Made by a program: the position numbers and the translations under genes. DNA of 64,000 bases from Trichomonas vaginalis G3 (lineage: Eukaryota; Parabasalia; Trichomonadida; Trichomonadidae). The notes under the pieces were generated by a model, which was not told the DNA's origin, did not search any database, and saw only the letters and a program-made list of their open reading frames with translations. The DNA lies in NCBI RefSeq assembly GCF_026262505.1, contig NC_067207.1, positions 18,196,082-18,260,081 of the forward strand, given 5' to 3'. Positions 29,898 through 40,812 of the stretch are shown here, one piece after another (position 1 is the stretch's first letter; each line of letters starts with the position of its first letter).

Positions 29898-31034
29898 ATG
29901 TCTTTTTCACGATCAGAAGAATATCAAGACGCCTACATCAAGGAGCTTGATGCTCGACTGGCTGCCCTCGAAAATAATGAATTCTTTCTTCCAACCCCTC
30001 CAAAAACATCAAAATCATCAGCAAGAAGACCGAGAAAGCAAAATAAAGATTCCGCAGAAAGAGATCTTAAAGCTGTAAGTGCTCCCACATCTGCTCGGCG
30101 GAATAGAGTTCGTAGACATAATCAATTTACCCAACAAGATATTCAAAAATTTTTAAATTGTGCGTATGAGAAAAAGCCTCTTTGGAATTTAGAACCTGAG
30201 CAATATGAACAAGTACTTTCTATATTAAAACAGCAAAAGAAAGATGCCGTTGCTAAAAAGAGATTTGTTGATAGTATGGAATCCCAAGAAGCTATTGAAT
30301 ATGTAAATAATCATTACAAGAACGCAATCAAAGAAGAAGGAGAGCAAGAAATAGATTCAGAATTCCAAGGAAAAATGGATACTTATTACGAAAGTTTGAA
30401 GAAGTTTGATGATGAGACAAAAGATCTCGAAGAGAAATTCTTAATCAAAAAGCGTAAAGCTAAAGATTTAATCGTTGAAAGTCAAAAAGATGATTTACTT
30501 GATTTGCAAGAATACTGGTCTTCTCCTGCAAAGCAACGTCTCTATAACCGCGCATCAAATCAACTTGTTAATCTAAGAAAACGACAAATTGACGAAGTTA
30601 ATCTTAATAACCTTGCTGAAGCCGCAAGACTTCAAAAACACATTTCTAGACTCGAAAGAGAAGAATCCAGAACAAATTCTGAAGCATGGCAACTCGATTA
30701 TAATCAAGCATTAGATAAATTACAACAAAAGCATAAGCGCGAGTTAGAAACATTTGAATTCCAAAGTAACATTCAATTTACTAGTTTAAAGCAGAAAAGA
30801 GAGACTTTAAGACGGCGTTTTCTCTATCGAAAAGCAAATCTCGAACATAAGAAGGAGCAAGATAAAGCAACAAGTCTTTTTGGCGCTTCTGCAACGAAAA
30901 GAATTCAGAGAAATATAAGCGCTTCTACTTCACTCAAAAAGACCGAAAAAATACTAGATCGTGCATTAGATAATGTTTATAAGGATATTTCTTCAATCAG
31001 ATTGAAGCCTATTGTATTCAAAGTTCCCAAATGA
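29898..31034 (+). CDS. Coiled-coil protein, 378 aa, tandem paralogue 1
   Basis: A basic N-terminus (residues 35-75, SSARRPRKQNK, TSARRNRVRRH) is followed by a small helical block (about 75-130: FTQQDIQKFLNCAYEKKPLW, YEQVLSILKQQKK) and long coiled-coil helices to about 335, ending in a Ser/Lys-rich tail. The middle block and the LNNLAEAARLQKHISRLE segment align with the next gene (QLNQAWNGLNSQKTEYTQQRKYVEA, FIKAQEVRSKIEQLEAE). The two are therefore probably an old tandem duplication of a trichomonad-specific family. No enzymatic motif, membrane segment or signal. A cytoskeletal role is plausible but inferred only from the coiled coil. Confidence 0.8.
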   Translation: MSFSRSEEYQDAYIKELDARLAALENNEFFLPTPPKTSKSSARRPRKQNKDSAERDLKAVSAPTSARRNRVRRHNQFTQQDIQKFLNCAYEKKPLWNLEPEQYEQVLSILKQQKKDAVAKKRFVDSMESQEAIEYVNNHYKNAIKEEGEQEIDSEFQGKMDTYYESLKKFDDETKDLEEKFLIKKRKAKDLIVESQKDDLLDLQEYWSSPAKQRLYNRASNQLVNLRKRQIDEVNLNNLAEAARLQKHISRLEREESRTNSEAWQLDYNQALDKLQQKHKRELETFEFQSNIQFTSLKQKRETLRRRFLYRKANLEHKKEQDKATSLFGASATKRIQRNISASTSLKKTEKILDRALDNVYKDISSIRLKPIVFKVPK

Positions 31035-31648
31035 TCCAAATGTTATCTGTTTGGTATCTTATTTTGAATATATTTTATTTGAATTGCATTTTATGCGAAT
31101 TTTATAGAGTTTATAAAGTTATTGTTTTGTTTTATTGATATAACCTTCCTTTTTCAATATAATGGACATCAAAGTTGGAACAATTTTTTCTGGAATGAAG
31201 CCTTTTGATTAATTGATAATATAGAGATCGCATCGAGATATATTAACGGTATCGAAAGTGCAGAATACTGATTATGAAAGAAGTTTAAATATTTGGATTC
31301 TATTTTAACATAGGACTAAATATAAGTTATGATTGGCATTTACAATGGAATTTTGGTACATTTACCTCTTTATAATTCTTAGATAGGCAATGATATTTTC
31401 CGGTTGTGAAAAATTATAAAGTTATTTCTCATGAACAGAATATATGAATGAGATCAATGTGCTTGGTGGATTGGTACTCATTGATGCATAGAATTCAATA
31501 TAAAAACTCGATTATAACGACAAAAATGTTTTGGCGGGGATTATTTCAATGACTACATCAAAATTATCATCTCATCATACTCAGTGGTCATTCCTGAAGT
31601 TGAATTTCATAAAAATGGGCCTGAAGTAAAAAACGTTATTTTAGTAAA
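31035..31648. promoter_or_regulatory. Intergenic with an E2F-like site
   Basis: AT-rich 614-bp spacer. TTTTGGCGGGGA at 31529-31540 stands out in GC and matches the E2F consensus core (TTTSSCGC-type) about 110 bp before the next ATG. No other element recognised. Confidence 0.3.
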
Positions 31649-32698
31649 ATGACTGAAGATTCCCTTTTTGTTACCGATACAAAACTTGCTGATGCCATGA
31701 CTCAGATTGTCAGTAATGAGGAACCAGCTCCTGAGGAGCAAAAAGAGGAACAACAACCAGAAAATCCACCAGAACCACCACAATCAGCTCCAAGTCCCAC
31801 TCCTGAACCAGTTATGGATGCAGCTTCAACAACATCTGCTGCAACAGAACAACCAAAAACAGAAATGACAAAGGAGGAGGTTGATGAGCTGATTAACGAC
31901 GCAAAACAAGGAAAAGATTTATCACAATACAATTCTTCTCAGTTAAATCAAGCATGGAACGGATTAAACTCTCAGAAAACTGAATACACTCAACAAAGAA
32001 AATATGTTGAAGCTGATAAAGTTACAAAATTAATGAAAAAGATTCGTTTATTAGCAAATCAAAAAGCGGTGACAGAAAAAAGAGAAGCAAAGATCCAAGA
32101 ACTTGTACAGAAGCGTGACGAGTGCCAAGCTGACCTCGACAAGCTTAGTAAATCTTGGGAGAACAAATTAGCGGACTTTGATGCACAAATTAAAGTAAAA
32201 GTACAACAATATTACGATCAGCAAGGAAAGGAATTAGCAGATTTCGATGCAAATACAGAAAAGGAAATTGATTCCTTACAAATTCGTGATACAAAAGAGC
32301 TTTTGAAGCTTAAATCTCGCGAAGAAGGATTGGTTAAAAATGAAATGTTCATTAAAGCTCAAGAAGTACGTTCAAAAATTGAACAACTCGAAGCTGAAGT
32401 TATTGAGTCCCAAAAATCACAGAAAAGAGATGAATTATCAGTTAAAAGGCAACAGATAATTAACCAGCAGATCCAGCAGCTCCGTGTTATTGAACAATGG
32501 GCAAATGAAAAAGTTATTGATTTAAGTCGCCAAATGTCTGGCGAAATCGGAGCAGCAGAGAAGCGTGTTCATAACTATGATGTCCAAATAGCTGCAGTAA
32601 AGACTGGGAAGGAGAAGGGATCAAAAGGAAAAAAAGCTGAAATTTTAGTTCCATCTGTTCAGAAAAACTCTCGATCTACCAGATCTGGATTCCGTTGA
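31649..32698 (+). CDS. Coiled-coil protein, 349 aa, tandem paralogue 2
   Basis: Residues 1-75 are acidic and Pro/Glu/Gln-rich (EEQKEEQQPENPPEPPQS), probably disordered. Residues 75-125 are a helical block similar to the upstream gene (VDELINDAKQGKDLSQYNSS). Residues 130-300 are coiled coil with short acidic repeats (ENKLADFDAQI, GKELADFDANT). The tail is basic (GKEKGSKGKKAEI, RSTRSGFR). Architecture and spaced identities tie it to the 378-aa protein 600 bp upstream on the same strand. Function unknown; no catalytic or targeting feature. Confidence 0.8.
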   Translation: MTEDSLFVTDTKLADAMTQIVSNEEPAPEEQKEEQQPENPPEPPQSAPSPTPEPVMDAASTTSAATEQPKTEMTKEEVDELINDAKQGKDLSQYNSSQLNQAWNGLNSQKTEYTQQRKYVEADKVTKLMKKIRLLANQKAVTEKREAKIQELVQKRDECQADLDKLSKSWENKLADFDAQIKVKVQQYYDQQGKELADFDANTEKEIDSLQIRDTKELLKLKSREEGLVKNEMFIKAQEVRSKIEQLEAEVIESQKSQKRDELSVKRQQIINQQIQQLRVIEQWANEKVIDLSRQMSGEIGAAEKRVHNYDVQIAAVKTGKEKGSKGKKAEILVPSVQKNSRSTRSGFR

Positions 32699-33838
32699 TT
32701 ATGAATTTTCTGTCTTTGTTGTTTATTATTTTAAAAATTAGATTGTTATTACCATATTTCAAAAGAAAAATCTTTATTTTACTTTTTCATTCATTTCTTT
32801 AGAAAGGAGACAATCATGAATTGTATGATATTCCTGATTTTAAACAATTTATCACATTTGTTGATACGCTCTATTCAAGACGTTATTCTAATATGTATTT
32901 CCCTTTTGGTGTTAAACATAAAATATCTAATATCAAAATGAATTCGATTTTGAGGAAAGAAAGTGTTTCACTGTTTGGTGTTTTGTTTCTTAAGAGAATT
33001 GGATAAACTTCGCATGGATCAATCGCAGATATATTTACTGATTGTTTCCGAAGTCTAAAATGCTGCTTTCCAATGCTGTTGAATTTTGAACAGCAGATAG
33101 ATAACTTGGGTTATTTAATCATAATTTTGAAGAGAATAAGCTTTTGTAATATATCTTTTATTCTTTTGTTTAATATTTCATTGCCTATAATTTCATGTAT
33201 TACCAATTCTGCTGAAAATTGTCTATGAAGCACTTGCTTATAATATATGATAATCTCTTTTCAATTAATGTGCTTCGATGTGTGTGTTGTGTGAATTTCA
33301 AAATTGAAACTTCAATTTAGAAATCATGGTTAAAAACTATATTTTTACATAACCCTTTGCAGGCTGTCAACAGTTAGTTATTGAGACTAATTTACTCAAT
33401 GATATTATACATTGATACTTGTTTATTGATGAAGACAGTGGCTATTGTTATTGATCTTATATCAACTTCTTTTGGTTTAAATATTCATTGCTCTAGCATT
33501 AAAAGAAACCCTTACAGATCCAGTACCATTTAGCAAAATCGAAGAAAATGATATAGCTATTTATGTGTTTGAGATACTGCAAACAACATAATGATTTCAA
33601 TGCAAATTCTATCTGTTTTAGCAAAATCATGAAAGAATGAATATGAGTAATTAAAAATGGTTTACTGTGAGTAAAATATAGCAGCCAGCTTTTACCAGGC
33701 TGAATAATTATATGAAATTAAAAATTGAAATTGAATCATGAGCTCTCAACATTTTAATTAGAATAAAGCATATACTCATTTATATAATGCATTAAGCATA
33801 AGATTTCACCATGTCAGCAATCCAATTTCATTATTTTT
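32699..33838. other. Intergenic, 1.1 kb
   Basis: AT-rich. A 61-codon frame at 32821-33006 begins with TTG and has no supporting features. TCATTATTT at 33828-33836 lies directly before the next ATG and fits an initiator. No RNA gene or repeat recognised. Confidence 0.45.
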
Positions 33839-34882
33839 ATGGAGCATCGCCTGTCTTGTCATGCTTATGGAAGCTATCCAGGAAAAACAGACGCAGAAAA
33901 GAATATAATTGGTCATGAACTTACATTTAACGATGAAGATGACCATGTTATCGATATTTCATGCTCTGATTCAACAATAATTTTAATTCATCAAAGCGGT
34001 AAATCTCAAGCATTTGGCGATAATTCAAAAGGCCAACTAGGTATTGGCTCATTTGAATCAACAGAATTGTATACTGAAATAAAATCAGATCAAAAATTTA
34101 TTACTTCAAAGTGTTCTAACTATTTCACTTTCTGGATTAACGACAAATCGCAAATATACATGGCTGGTGGTAAAAATAAATTAAATCAACCTACATTAAT
34201 TCAAGGAATAGAGTCGAAATCGATAAATGTATATGAAAAATCTGTATTAGTGCAAGTAAATGATAAAAAACTTATTTATTGGCCTGATTTTGATGAATAC
34301 GAGCAAAAATACGAGCATGAATTTGAAGATAATATTTTAGAATTTTCATGTGGAAACAATTTTGCAATTTCACTTCTTGAAAACAATAGTTTATTCAAAA
34401 TAGAGAAGGATCAGATTACTCCTGTTGTAATTCCACGAATTGCTCTCGATGGCGGCAACAGATTTTTATCCGCGTCTTGTTCTCGCGATTACATTGCTGT
34501 TGTTGACCTGAATGGAGGCGTTTGGGTAATCGGAAAAATGCATACATATGATGGTCAAGATGCAATTATTCCTATAATGGATGAAGCAGAAAAGATTGTT
34601 GCATTTCCAAGGCATTGTGTTATCTTTGATGGTCTTGGTCTTTGTTTCAGCTTCGGAGCTAACGAAGAAGGACAACTTGGGAATGGTTCTCAAGAAGACT
34701 GCGCTTCTCCATTTCCTATGGAGCAAAGTGATGCTGCATTCGCTGCTATTGGTGGTGATAAGTTCACTATCCTTGTTCCATTCAGTTATGATGAAGTTCA
34801 TATGATGTATCATGAAGATGATATAATTCCAGGCTCTCTAGCTAAGACCATTCAAAATTCTTCAAATTTCATACCTCAGTAG
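33839..34882 (+). CDS. RCC1-repeat protein, 347 aa
   Basis: RCC1-type blades are visible: SGKSQAFGDNSKGQLGIGS at about residue 55, and near the C-terminus GLCFSFGANEEGQLGNGS followed by KFTILVPFS. Weaker blades lie between (WINDKSQIYMAGGKNKL; NFAISLLENNSLF; YIAVVDLNGGVWVIG). Length fits about six to seven blades, one propeller. RCC1 itself is the Ran exchange factor, but divergent blades like these are common in trichomonad proteins of unknown partner, so no exchange activity is claimed. The start at 33839 follows an initiator-like TCATTATTT by 2 bases. No extra domains. Confidence 0.85.
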   Translation: MEHRLSCHAYGSYPGKTDAEKNIIGHELTFNDEDDHVIDISCSDSTIILIHQSGKSQAFGDNSKGQLGIGSFESTELYTEIKSDQKFITSKCSNYFTFWINDKSQIYMAGGKNKLNQPTLIQGIESKSINVYEKSVLVQVNDKKLIYWPDFDEYEQKYEHEFEDNILEFSCGNNFAISLLENNSLFKIEKDQITPVVIPRIALDGGNRFLSASCSRDYIAVVDLNGGVWVIGKMHTYDGQDAIIPIMDEAEKIVAFPRHCVIFDGLGLCFSFGANEEGQLGNGSQEDCASPFPMEQSDAAFAAIGGDKFTILVPFSYDEVHMMYHEDDIIPGSLAKTIQNSSNFIPQ

Positions 34883-35569
34883 AATAAAATTTTGTTTATT
34901 TTAAATGAAAAATCTCTAAACTGAATATAATTTAATTTTTACCGGTTAAAACACAATGTAAGCATGAATAAATGGATTAGTATTCCATTATATAATTAAT
35001 GTAACCTCGGCCAAATGTGCTTCGCATTTCAATTCCCTATTGGATTTTCATTGATTTTATTGACTTAAGGCTATTGCTTAAAATAAGCCTTACTATAATG
35101 ATTTATGCATAGTTGACTGATTTATTAACTACTGTATATGCCAGGTACAGTTTTGTTCGCGAACGTATTCAATATCTGATCTAAATTCGATGAAAAGACT
35201 GAGAAAAGTAATAGAATCTTGGTAAAATACCAATCTATACCATAAAATCGGCTAATCTTAAGCAAAGAAATTTGACCAATCAGCAAAAATTGAATAAAAT
35301 GGAGATAATCCGAATTCTATGATATATGGTTAAGATCCTCTACAATTGTTGTCTATTTTGAATTGGTTTTATCTCCTTTGAAAATCGGCTTATCAAAATC
35401 GATTTTAAAATACATCAATTAAACTAGCAATCAACAACTTTATCAAAATGCGTATTAATTTTTATGGGGAAATTTCGATCAAATAGAAAGACGTTGCAAA
35501 GTCAGTTTTATTTCTTTGGATTGTAAATTGGTTTTATTTATGGTTAAATAAAATTTTATCTGATCGAGT
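34883..35569. other. Intergenic flank of the transposon
   Basis: AT-rich, no gene recognised. The stretch ends at the TTAA target duplication (35570-35573) of the Kolobok-like element. Confidence 0.5.
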
Positions 35570-36860
35570 TTAAGGGTATAGTCCACTAAAAATTTTTAAG
35601 TTTTGACAATGAAAATAAGCTCTGTGACCATGTAAATATATATCTATGCAAAACGAGAGGTTATGCCATAATTTTTTTTAGTTATCAAATTTCCCTTTTT
35701 TTGAGAGAAGTCTCTCAATAATTTGAGAAGAATCTTTGATATAAAGAGATACACATTTGTAGAACGAAGTAAGTGTTTTCCAAACATTTTATATGTTCAT
35801 CCTGTATAACAATATAAAGCTGCATAGTGCCATCTTGTGCGTTTGCTATTTTATGTACTTTTCATTGAGATAATCCCTCTTCTCGGGTGATTTTAACAGT
35901 CAACTCAATTTTAAAATAAAGATTTCATCAAAATGATTTCGAAATTCGGATATTGATTATATAAATAGCACTGTTAACATATTTTGGATGAGTAAAAAAT
36001 ACCTTGTTTTGTATGCATTTAGTACACCTTTATTTTTGATTAAAACTATAAAATTTTTATTCCTTATATAATAAATAGTATATGTTACATAAACATGAAA
36101 TTCAATAGCATTCAATTTTGGATTTTTTAGATTTGGTAAATTTTAGAAGAAATAAAATCAGCAATCAAAATAAAGAAACTTTTTTTGTATCTTCTATGAT
36201 TACCTTTTGGTACTAAATTTTGCATTAATAAGTAAATTATCTGTATTATTCTGTGAGCACAAGCCCTCAGTTATGCTGGTAGTGATGAATCGTCATTTTG
36301 CGAAGAGAACGCGATTATTAAGGTAATTTTGAGAATTGTCTTGAATTATTTAAAATTAAAGTTAATTGAATAGGTAGGATAACTAGCCTTTGCTAAATTT
36401 GTATAATTTGACCTTATTCTAGTTGGATCTGAGAATATTTTGCTGAAATAATAAATTATATCGCCGATTTATGAAAATTTCTCTGATGGGACCGACTCGC
36501 TGAAACGTATTAGTGTTAATGGTAACTTGTCTGAATTTTCAAATTTTTTTCGAAATCCAAAAAATCACAAACAAAAGCATCAAAATTAGATTTGCATTTA
36601 AGGTTTTCATTTTTTTTGGAAAATAAAAATATTTTTTCCCCAATAAAGTTTATTTTTACTTTTGAGAGGAATAGAAACGTTATTTTGGAATTTTGAAACG
36701 ACAGAAATGTTCCATTTTTAATGTAGATTCTAAAATGGGGTCAAATTTTTGATTGAACCGTTATCCATTGAAAAACCTCGATTTTAAAATGTTATTCCAA
36801 AATATTCATCTAATGATATAGTATATATTTATTAATTATTACTTTTTATTCAATTTTCAC

Positions 36861-36883
36861 TTTTGGCGGGATTTCATTTTTTT
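36861..36883 (+). promoter_or_regulatory. E2F-like site and initiator before the transposase
   Basis: TTTTGGCGGGAT at 36861-36872 is a close E2F-type match. TCATTTTTTT at 36874-36883 fits the trichomonad initiator, about 9-18 bases before the ATG at 36892. The transposase thus appears to carry a host-style promoter. Confidence 0.35.
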
Positions 36884-36891
36884 GTTGTTGT

Positions 36892-38184
36892 ATGGGCCAT
36901 ATTGTTCACCCAAAACGGAAAACAAAGGCAATGCATAACATTTTACTCCACGAACGTCGTCGACTCTCAGCGCGACAGATGCTTGGTGCTTGCATAATGA
37001 CCGGAATGCCATATACAAAAGGTGCTCGCTTTCTTTCTCTTTGTGGAACTAAGCCCCCTGTGAAGAGTGGTGTCATGAGACAACAGAGATTTTGTGACGA
37101 TAAGATTAGAAGACTTAAAAGTATTTCCCTAATGCTGTCGAGAAAGTCCTTCAGTGGTTACTTATCCATTGATGCAAGATGGACGCACAGGCGAAACTCG
37201 CCAAGTTGTACAGTAACTGCGCTCGATGCTGTCACAAAAAGAGTTCTTGCATGCGTGAACATCAACCATATTGGTGGAAACAGACAGCATGCTCAGTATT
37301 CCGGAGCTTCCAACAATATGGAAAGTGCTGGAACTCGAATCATCTTGAAGCAATTAAAGAAATACAATATCTTGAAAGATGTTAAAGAGATTATTAAAGA
37401 CCGAGATAACAAAAGTGTCTCTGTCTTTAAAGAATTTGGCGTCTCTCATCTTGAAAGATTCGATCCAGGTCATGTATCAAAAAATATCTCAAAAGATTTT
37501 ACAAAGTTCTCAGCTTCTCATAAGACAGTTGAAGTTTTCAACGACAAGACTCAGAAGATTGAAAAAATAGAGAGACCTTTCTGGGGTCTGAATGCAAGCC
37601 TAAGTATGTGGCTTTGGTCATGTTTTGCCGAAGAAAATATTGACAAACGTACGAAAATGTGGGAGAATTGTGTCTACCATTACGTAGGCAATCATTCTTT
37701 TTGCGAACCGCACAATTACAAATGCTTTGAATGGCAAAAAGGTGTCAATTCGATCCAACTTCAATTCATGCTCTATGACTGGGTTCACAAATGGACACCC
37801 ATAGTTTCCAAAGTTTCTTCCATTGGATCTACCTGCATGAATGAAGCGTTTAACTCCAAAATTGCATGCTATTTGGACAAATCAAGAGCCTGGAAGAACA
37901 TTAACATTAGAGTTAACGTTGCAATCTTAGAATGGAATGATCCAGAGCATTTTCTCGGAGATATACAAAAAGCATTACATCTTCCCCCACTTCCAGAAGA
38001 TTGTGTCAAATCATTTGAAGAGAATTGTTACTCCAAAATGATATTGAAACAAAAAACTGTTACAAAAGGTTCTAAAAAACAGAACAAATACAAAAAATCC
38101 ATTCAGAGTGTACCAGGAGGAGATTATCAAGTTTTCAAGTCCGAATGGGAATCAGAAGACGAAGACATTGATGACTTTGATTAA
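36892..38184 (+). CDS. DDE transposase of the TTAA-flanked element (Kolobok-like)
   Basis: A 430-aa protein with an uninterrupted frame. A basic N-terminus (KRKTKAMHNILLHERRRLS) is followed by an RNase H-like core. The probable first acidic residue is in GYLSIDARWTHRRN, the second in KEIIKDRDNKSVSVF. A Cys/His insertion NCVYHYVGNHSFC resembles the C..H element of Mutator/Kolobok transposases. The probable third acidic residue is in STCMNEAFNSK. The C-terminus is basic then acidic. With TTAA target duplications this best fits Kolobok. No THAP zinc finger is visible at the N-terminus, unlike many animal Kolobok proteins. The frame carries no stop, so the gene may be recently active. A Mutator-like enzyme is the alternative, but its target duplications are usually 8-11 bp. 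Confidence 0.72.
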   Translation: MGHIVHPKRKTKAMHNILLHERRRLSARQMLGACIMTGMPYTKGARFLSLCGTKPPVKSGVMRQQRFCDDKIRRLKSISLMLSRKSFSGYLSIDARWTHRRNSPSCTVTALDAVTKRVLACVNINHIGGNRQHAQYSGASNNMESAGTRIILKQLKKYNILKDVKEIIKDRDNKSVSVFKEFGVSHLERFDPGHVSKNISKDFTKFSASHKTVEVFNDKTQKIEKIERPFWGLNASLSMWLWSCFAEENIDKRTKMWENCVYHYVGNHSFCEPHNYKCFEWQKGVNSIQLQFMLYDWVHKWTPIVSKVSSIGSTCMNEAFNSKIACYLDKSRAWKNINIRVNVAILEWNDPEHFLGDIQKALHLPPLPEDCVKSFEENCYSKMILKQKTVTKGSKKQNKYKKSIQSVPGGDYQVFKSEWESEDEDIDDFD

Positions 38185-38574
38185 CGAAAATTACATTTTA
38201 TTTATTGTTTTTGTTTTTAATTAAATTATTATTATGCTCATTTTCTTATTTTGATTTTTTCTCATTATGACATAAATAATTTATTAATGCATTTATCCAA
38301 TAATTATGCTATGATATTTTTATGCCTTATTTCATTTCTCTTATATTTGATAATCTGGTAAAATATAGTTCAGACTATAATCATTTTAGATTATTGATAT
38401 ATTTATATAGGTTAGAATAAAATTAGTTTCATTTTCTACTTTTATTTTGAATTAATAATTTATAATATCAAATATTATGGCGTAACCTCTCCTTTAAAAT
38501 ATAGATATATATAGGCCTATAGAGTTTATTGGCACTCTCAAAACTCTAGAATTTTGAGTTTACTATACCCTTAA

Positions 38575-38836
38575 TAATCTCTCAAAATTGAAAAAGTATT
38601 CAAATGAGTAGGTGACAAAAGTGCATACTCTTAAACTTTGACCCTCTCTCGTATTCAAATGGTTCGAAATCTGAAATATGCCCTTTAGACAATAGAAAAA
38701 ATATGTGATCAAACTTTCGGTGATTTTTCTTTACAATTTTTTTTCGAATTCAGATATAATATTCCTTATCTTATAAACAATTTAAATATCAGATTATCAA
38801 AATTAGAAGGTCTGGACGATAGATATCTTCAAAAGT
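38575..38836. repeat. Intergenic with a sequence shared with 59.2-59.6 kb
   Basis: Positions about 38598-38655 (TTCAAATGAGTAGGTGACAA, then CATACTCTTAAACTTTGACC) match, in reverse, two separated pieces at about 59163-59187 and 59511-59550. Here the pieces are joined. The rest of the spacer shows nothing; a TCAAAAGT lies just before the ATG at 38837. Confidence 0.5.
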
Positions 38837-39637
38837 ATGGAAAGCAATTCAGATAGCTTTTCCTCCTCAGATCTCGATCCTTTAAATACGCAAGGAGGAG
38901 GTCATGGACAATTATGTAAAATTAAAAATTTAGACCATGGTATTGATTGCGTAGCTAAACCTCTTTTCGAGCACGAAAACAATTTTTATACAATCATGAC
39001 AAAAACGCCACTTGCTGATTGCTTGCCTCGGTTTTTCGGAAACACACAAATTGACGGGCACGAATACTTGCTGATTGAAGATCTTACAGCTGGTATGACA
39101 AGTCCTTGTATTGCCGACTTAAAATTAGGAACTCGATCGTTCGAAATCGGCGTTTCAGAAAGTAAGGTGCGTAAGCAGATGCAGAATATGTCAAAGAGTA
39201 CCACACCAAAATATGCAGTCCGAATTATTGACGTTTCTATGAGAAAAGATGGAAACTTAGTTAACCACTGGGATAGGAACTTCGGTAAGAAGGCTCCAAT
39301 ACAGTCATTCATTGATACAATGAACAAATTCATTCCTGTTAATCGCAAGCAAGAGTTTTTGGACAAGGTAGAAGATGTCATCACTAAGTTAACTCAAACC
39401 AAAGAAATTTATCCTGGTAGCAGGTTGTATAGCGCATCACTTTTGGTAGTTTATGACGGAGATCAAGATTTACCAATCAGAGTTGCGCTTATTGACTTCG
39501 CCCATGCTTATTCTGATATCACCCAATGCAGTGGCAAGATGGATAGTGAAGAATTTGAAGATAATACAATCTTAGGCCTCAGAAATATTATTCATCTTCT
39601 TACGGACCCCACAGAGCTTGAAAAACGTCAGATATAA
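38837..39637 (+). CDS. Inositol polyphosphate kinase (IPK family, IPMK/IP6K-like)
   Basis: A 266-aa protein of compact IPK size. The family signature PxxxDxKxG appears as PCIADLKLG at residues 90-98 (inositol phosphate binding). LLIEDLTAG at about 78-86 is the hinge-like segment. SASLLVVYDG at about 195-205 corresponds to the S-S-L-L block, and VALIDFAHAY at about 215-224 holds the metal-binding Asp. These proteins phosphorylate inositol phosphates with ATP in the cytosol or nucleus. Whether it is an IP3/IP4 multikinase or an IP6 kinase cannot be told from the motifs. The N-terminus is short and Ser/Asp-rich, and QGGGHGQ near residue 20 may be the glycine loop. All key residues are present. 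Confidence 0.93.
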   Translation: MESNSDSFSSSDLDPLNTQGGGHGQLCKIKNLDHGIDCVAKPLFEHENNFYTIMTKTPLADCLPRFFGNTQIDGHEYLLIEDLTAGMTSPCIADLKLGTRSFEIGVSESKVRKQMQNMSKSTTPKYAVRIIDVSMRKDGNLVNHWDRNFGKKAPIQSFIDTMNKFIPVNRKQEFLDKVEDVITKLTQTKEIYPGSRLYSASLLVVYDGDQDLPIRVALIDFAHAYSDITQCSGKMDSEEFEDNTILGLRNIIHLLTDPTELEKRQI

Positions 39638-39805
39638 TCAAATTCGTTTTATATTATTTATACGACCAATGTTATTATTCTCGAATAAATTCCTTATTCT
39701 TTCATTAATAAATTAGCTTATTTTATTAATATTATTGTATGGAGTAGTACTATAAAGATCTGGAAAACAATCTTATCAAAAAGAGAAAAATTATATTATG
39801 ATTTT

Positions 39806-40812
39806 TTATGAATTTGGACATAGAGTATTGATGTAATCAAATACTTCTTGATACCTATTATACTGATGTGAATAAATTATAGGGTTATCAGAACCTTTTG
39901 CAACGAGTTGGTTTTTAGAGTTAAATAACCGACTCTTATTCATACAATAGTTCATAGTTGTGAATCCACTAGAACAGTTCATTATATTAATATGATATGG
40001 GAAAGAATTATAGTTTTTCCACAAAATATAATTAAAATCTCCTTGATCTGAGCCTTTTTTCCAGCATTTCGGCCATTCTTCTGCAGAAACCATCATTTTT
40101 ACGAATTTGTGAAAAGGATCCCTTCCTCCCGCCAAAGATCCACTGCATAAAATTTTATTTCTCAAAAACTCTTTTGTAACGTTTGGATGGCAATCTAAAA
40201 GCCATTGTTTGTTGTATGGACATGATTTGATTGCTTTATCTTCTGATTGGAAGTAGATTTCATCATTTTTTGGTATCAATGAAAATGGATCTCCAAAAAA
40301 GAAAGAATCGAAAGCGTCTGCATGAAAGATCCTATTTATTTGCAACGTTTTATTAGAAAGAAATGTATCGTACCATTCCCAACGGATTTTGTGTGGAGAT
40401 TTTGATTTATTTTGCGGAATAATTGACATTTTAACAAAAATGACATCAAAATTAAGAAATTTAAATGGTATTTCAACATCCTCTGGAATGAAAATATAAA
40501 TTGAAGCATTGCATTTTGCAGTTCTTAAAGATCTGATAGTTAAAGCAACTCTATCAGTAAATTTTGTTGTTGCAATGAAAATTGAATCGTATTTTGTAGA
40601 TGAACTGTTTGTGGGGGTTTCAAATTTGCAGGGCTTATATGGTTTAATGAATTGAAAAATTGCTTTCTTCTTTGATTGTATATATAATGGTATGAATACA
40701 AATATTGTAACAGTGAATACATTAGCAATAGCTAATAATATATGTGTATTACTTTGTTTGTCTTTGGTTCTATATCTAAATTTTGGAATTATTCGAGAGA
40801 AACTGTAATAAA
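39806..40812 (-). CDS. Type II membrane glycosyltransferase-like protein, start codon unclear
   Basis: The frame from the ATG at 40429 encodes 207 aa, but the same frame is open and clearly coding upstream to a TGA just before about 40812. It reads a basic stretch, then a hydrophobic anchor (LLAIANVFTVTIFVFIPLYI), then a lumenal domain beginning YDSIFIATTKFTDRVALTIRS. Downstream, RIFHADAFDSFFFGDPF has the D-x-D-like pattern of nucleotide-sugar transferases, and CSGSLAGG, WPKCW and DQGDFNYILW are typical of a trichomonad family of Golgi-type enzymes. No ATG exists in frame before the anchor, so either the first exon codons were lost or shifted, or a non-ATG start is used. A Met at 40429 would leave out the anchor and half the fold. 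Sugar donor and acceptor unknown. Confidence 0.65.

Larger units (their letters stand above)
35574..38570 (+). mobile_element. Kolobok-like DNA transposon D, 2997 bp, with intact transposase frame
   Basis: TTAA duplications at 35570-35573 and 38571-38574 flank imperfect terminal inverted repeats starting GGGTATAGT (left continues CCACTAAAAATTTTT; right read inward continues AAACTCAAAATTCT). One uninterrupted transposase frame lies in the right half; the 1.3 kb to its left is non-coding by eye. The target site and the transposase motifs fit the Kolobok superfamily, not piggyBac. It may be autonomous. Confidence 0.75.

Noticed and set aside
35574-38570. piggyBac assignment for the TTAA-flanked transposon
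   Set aside because: The transposase lacks piggyBac-type DDD motifs and Cys-rich tail, has a C..H insertion, and the termini start GGG, not CCC.
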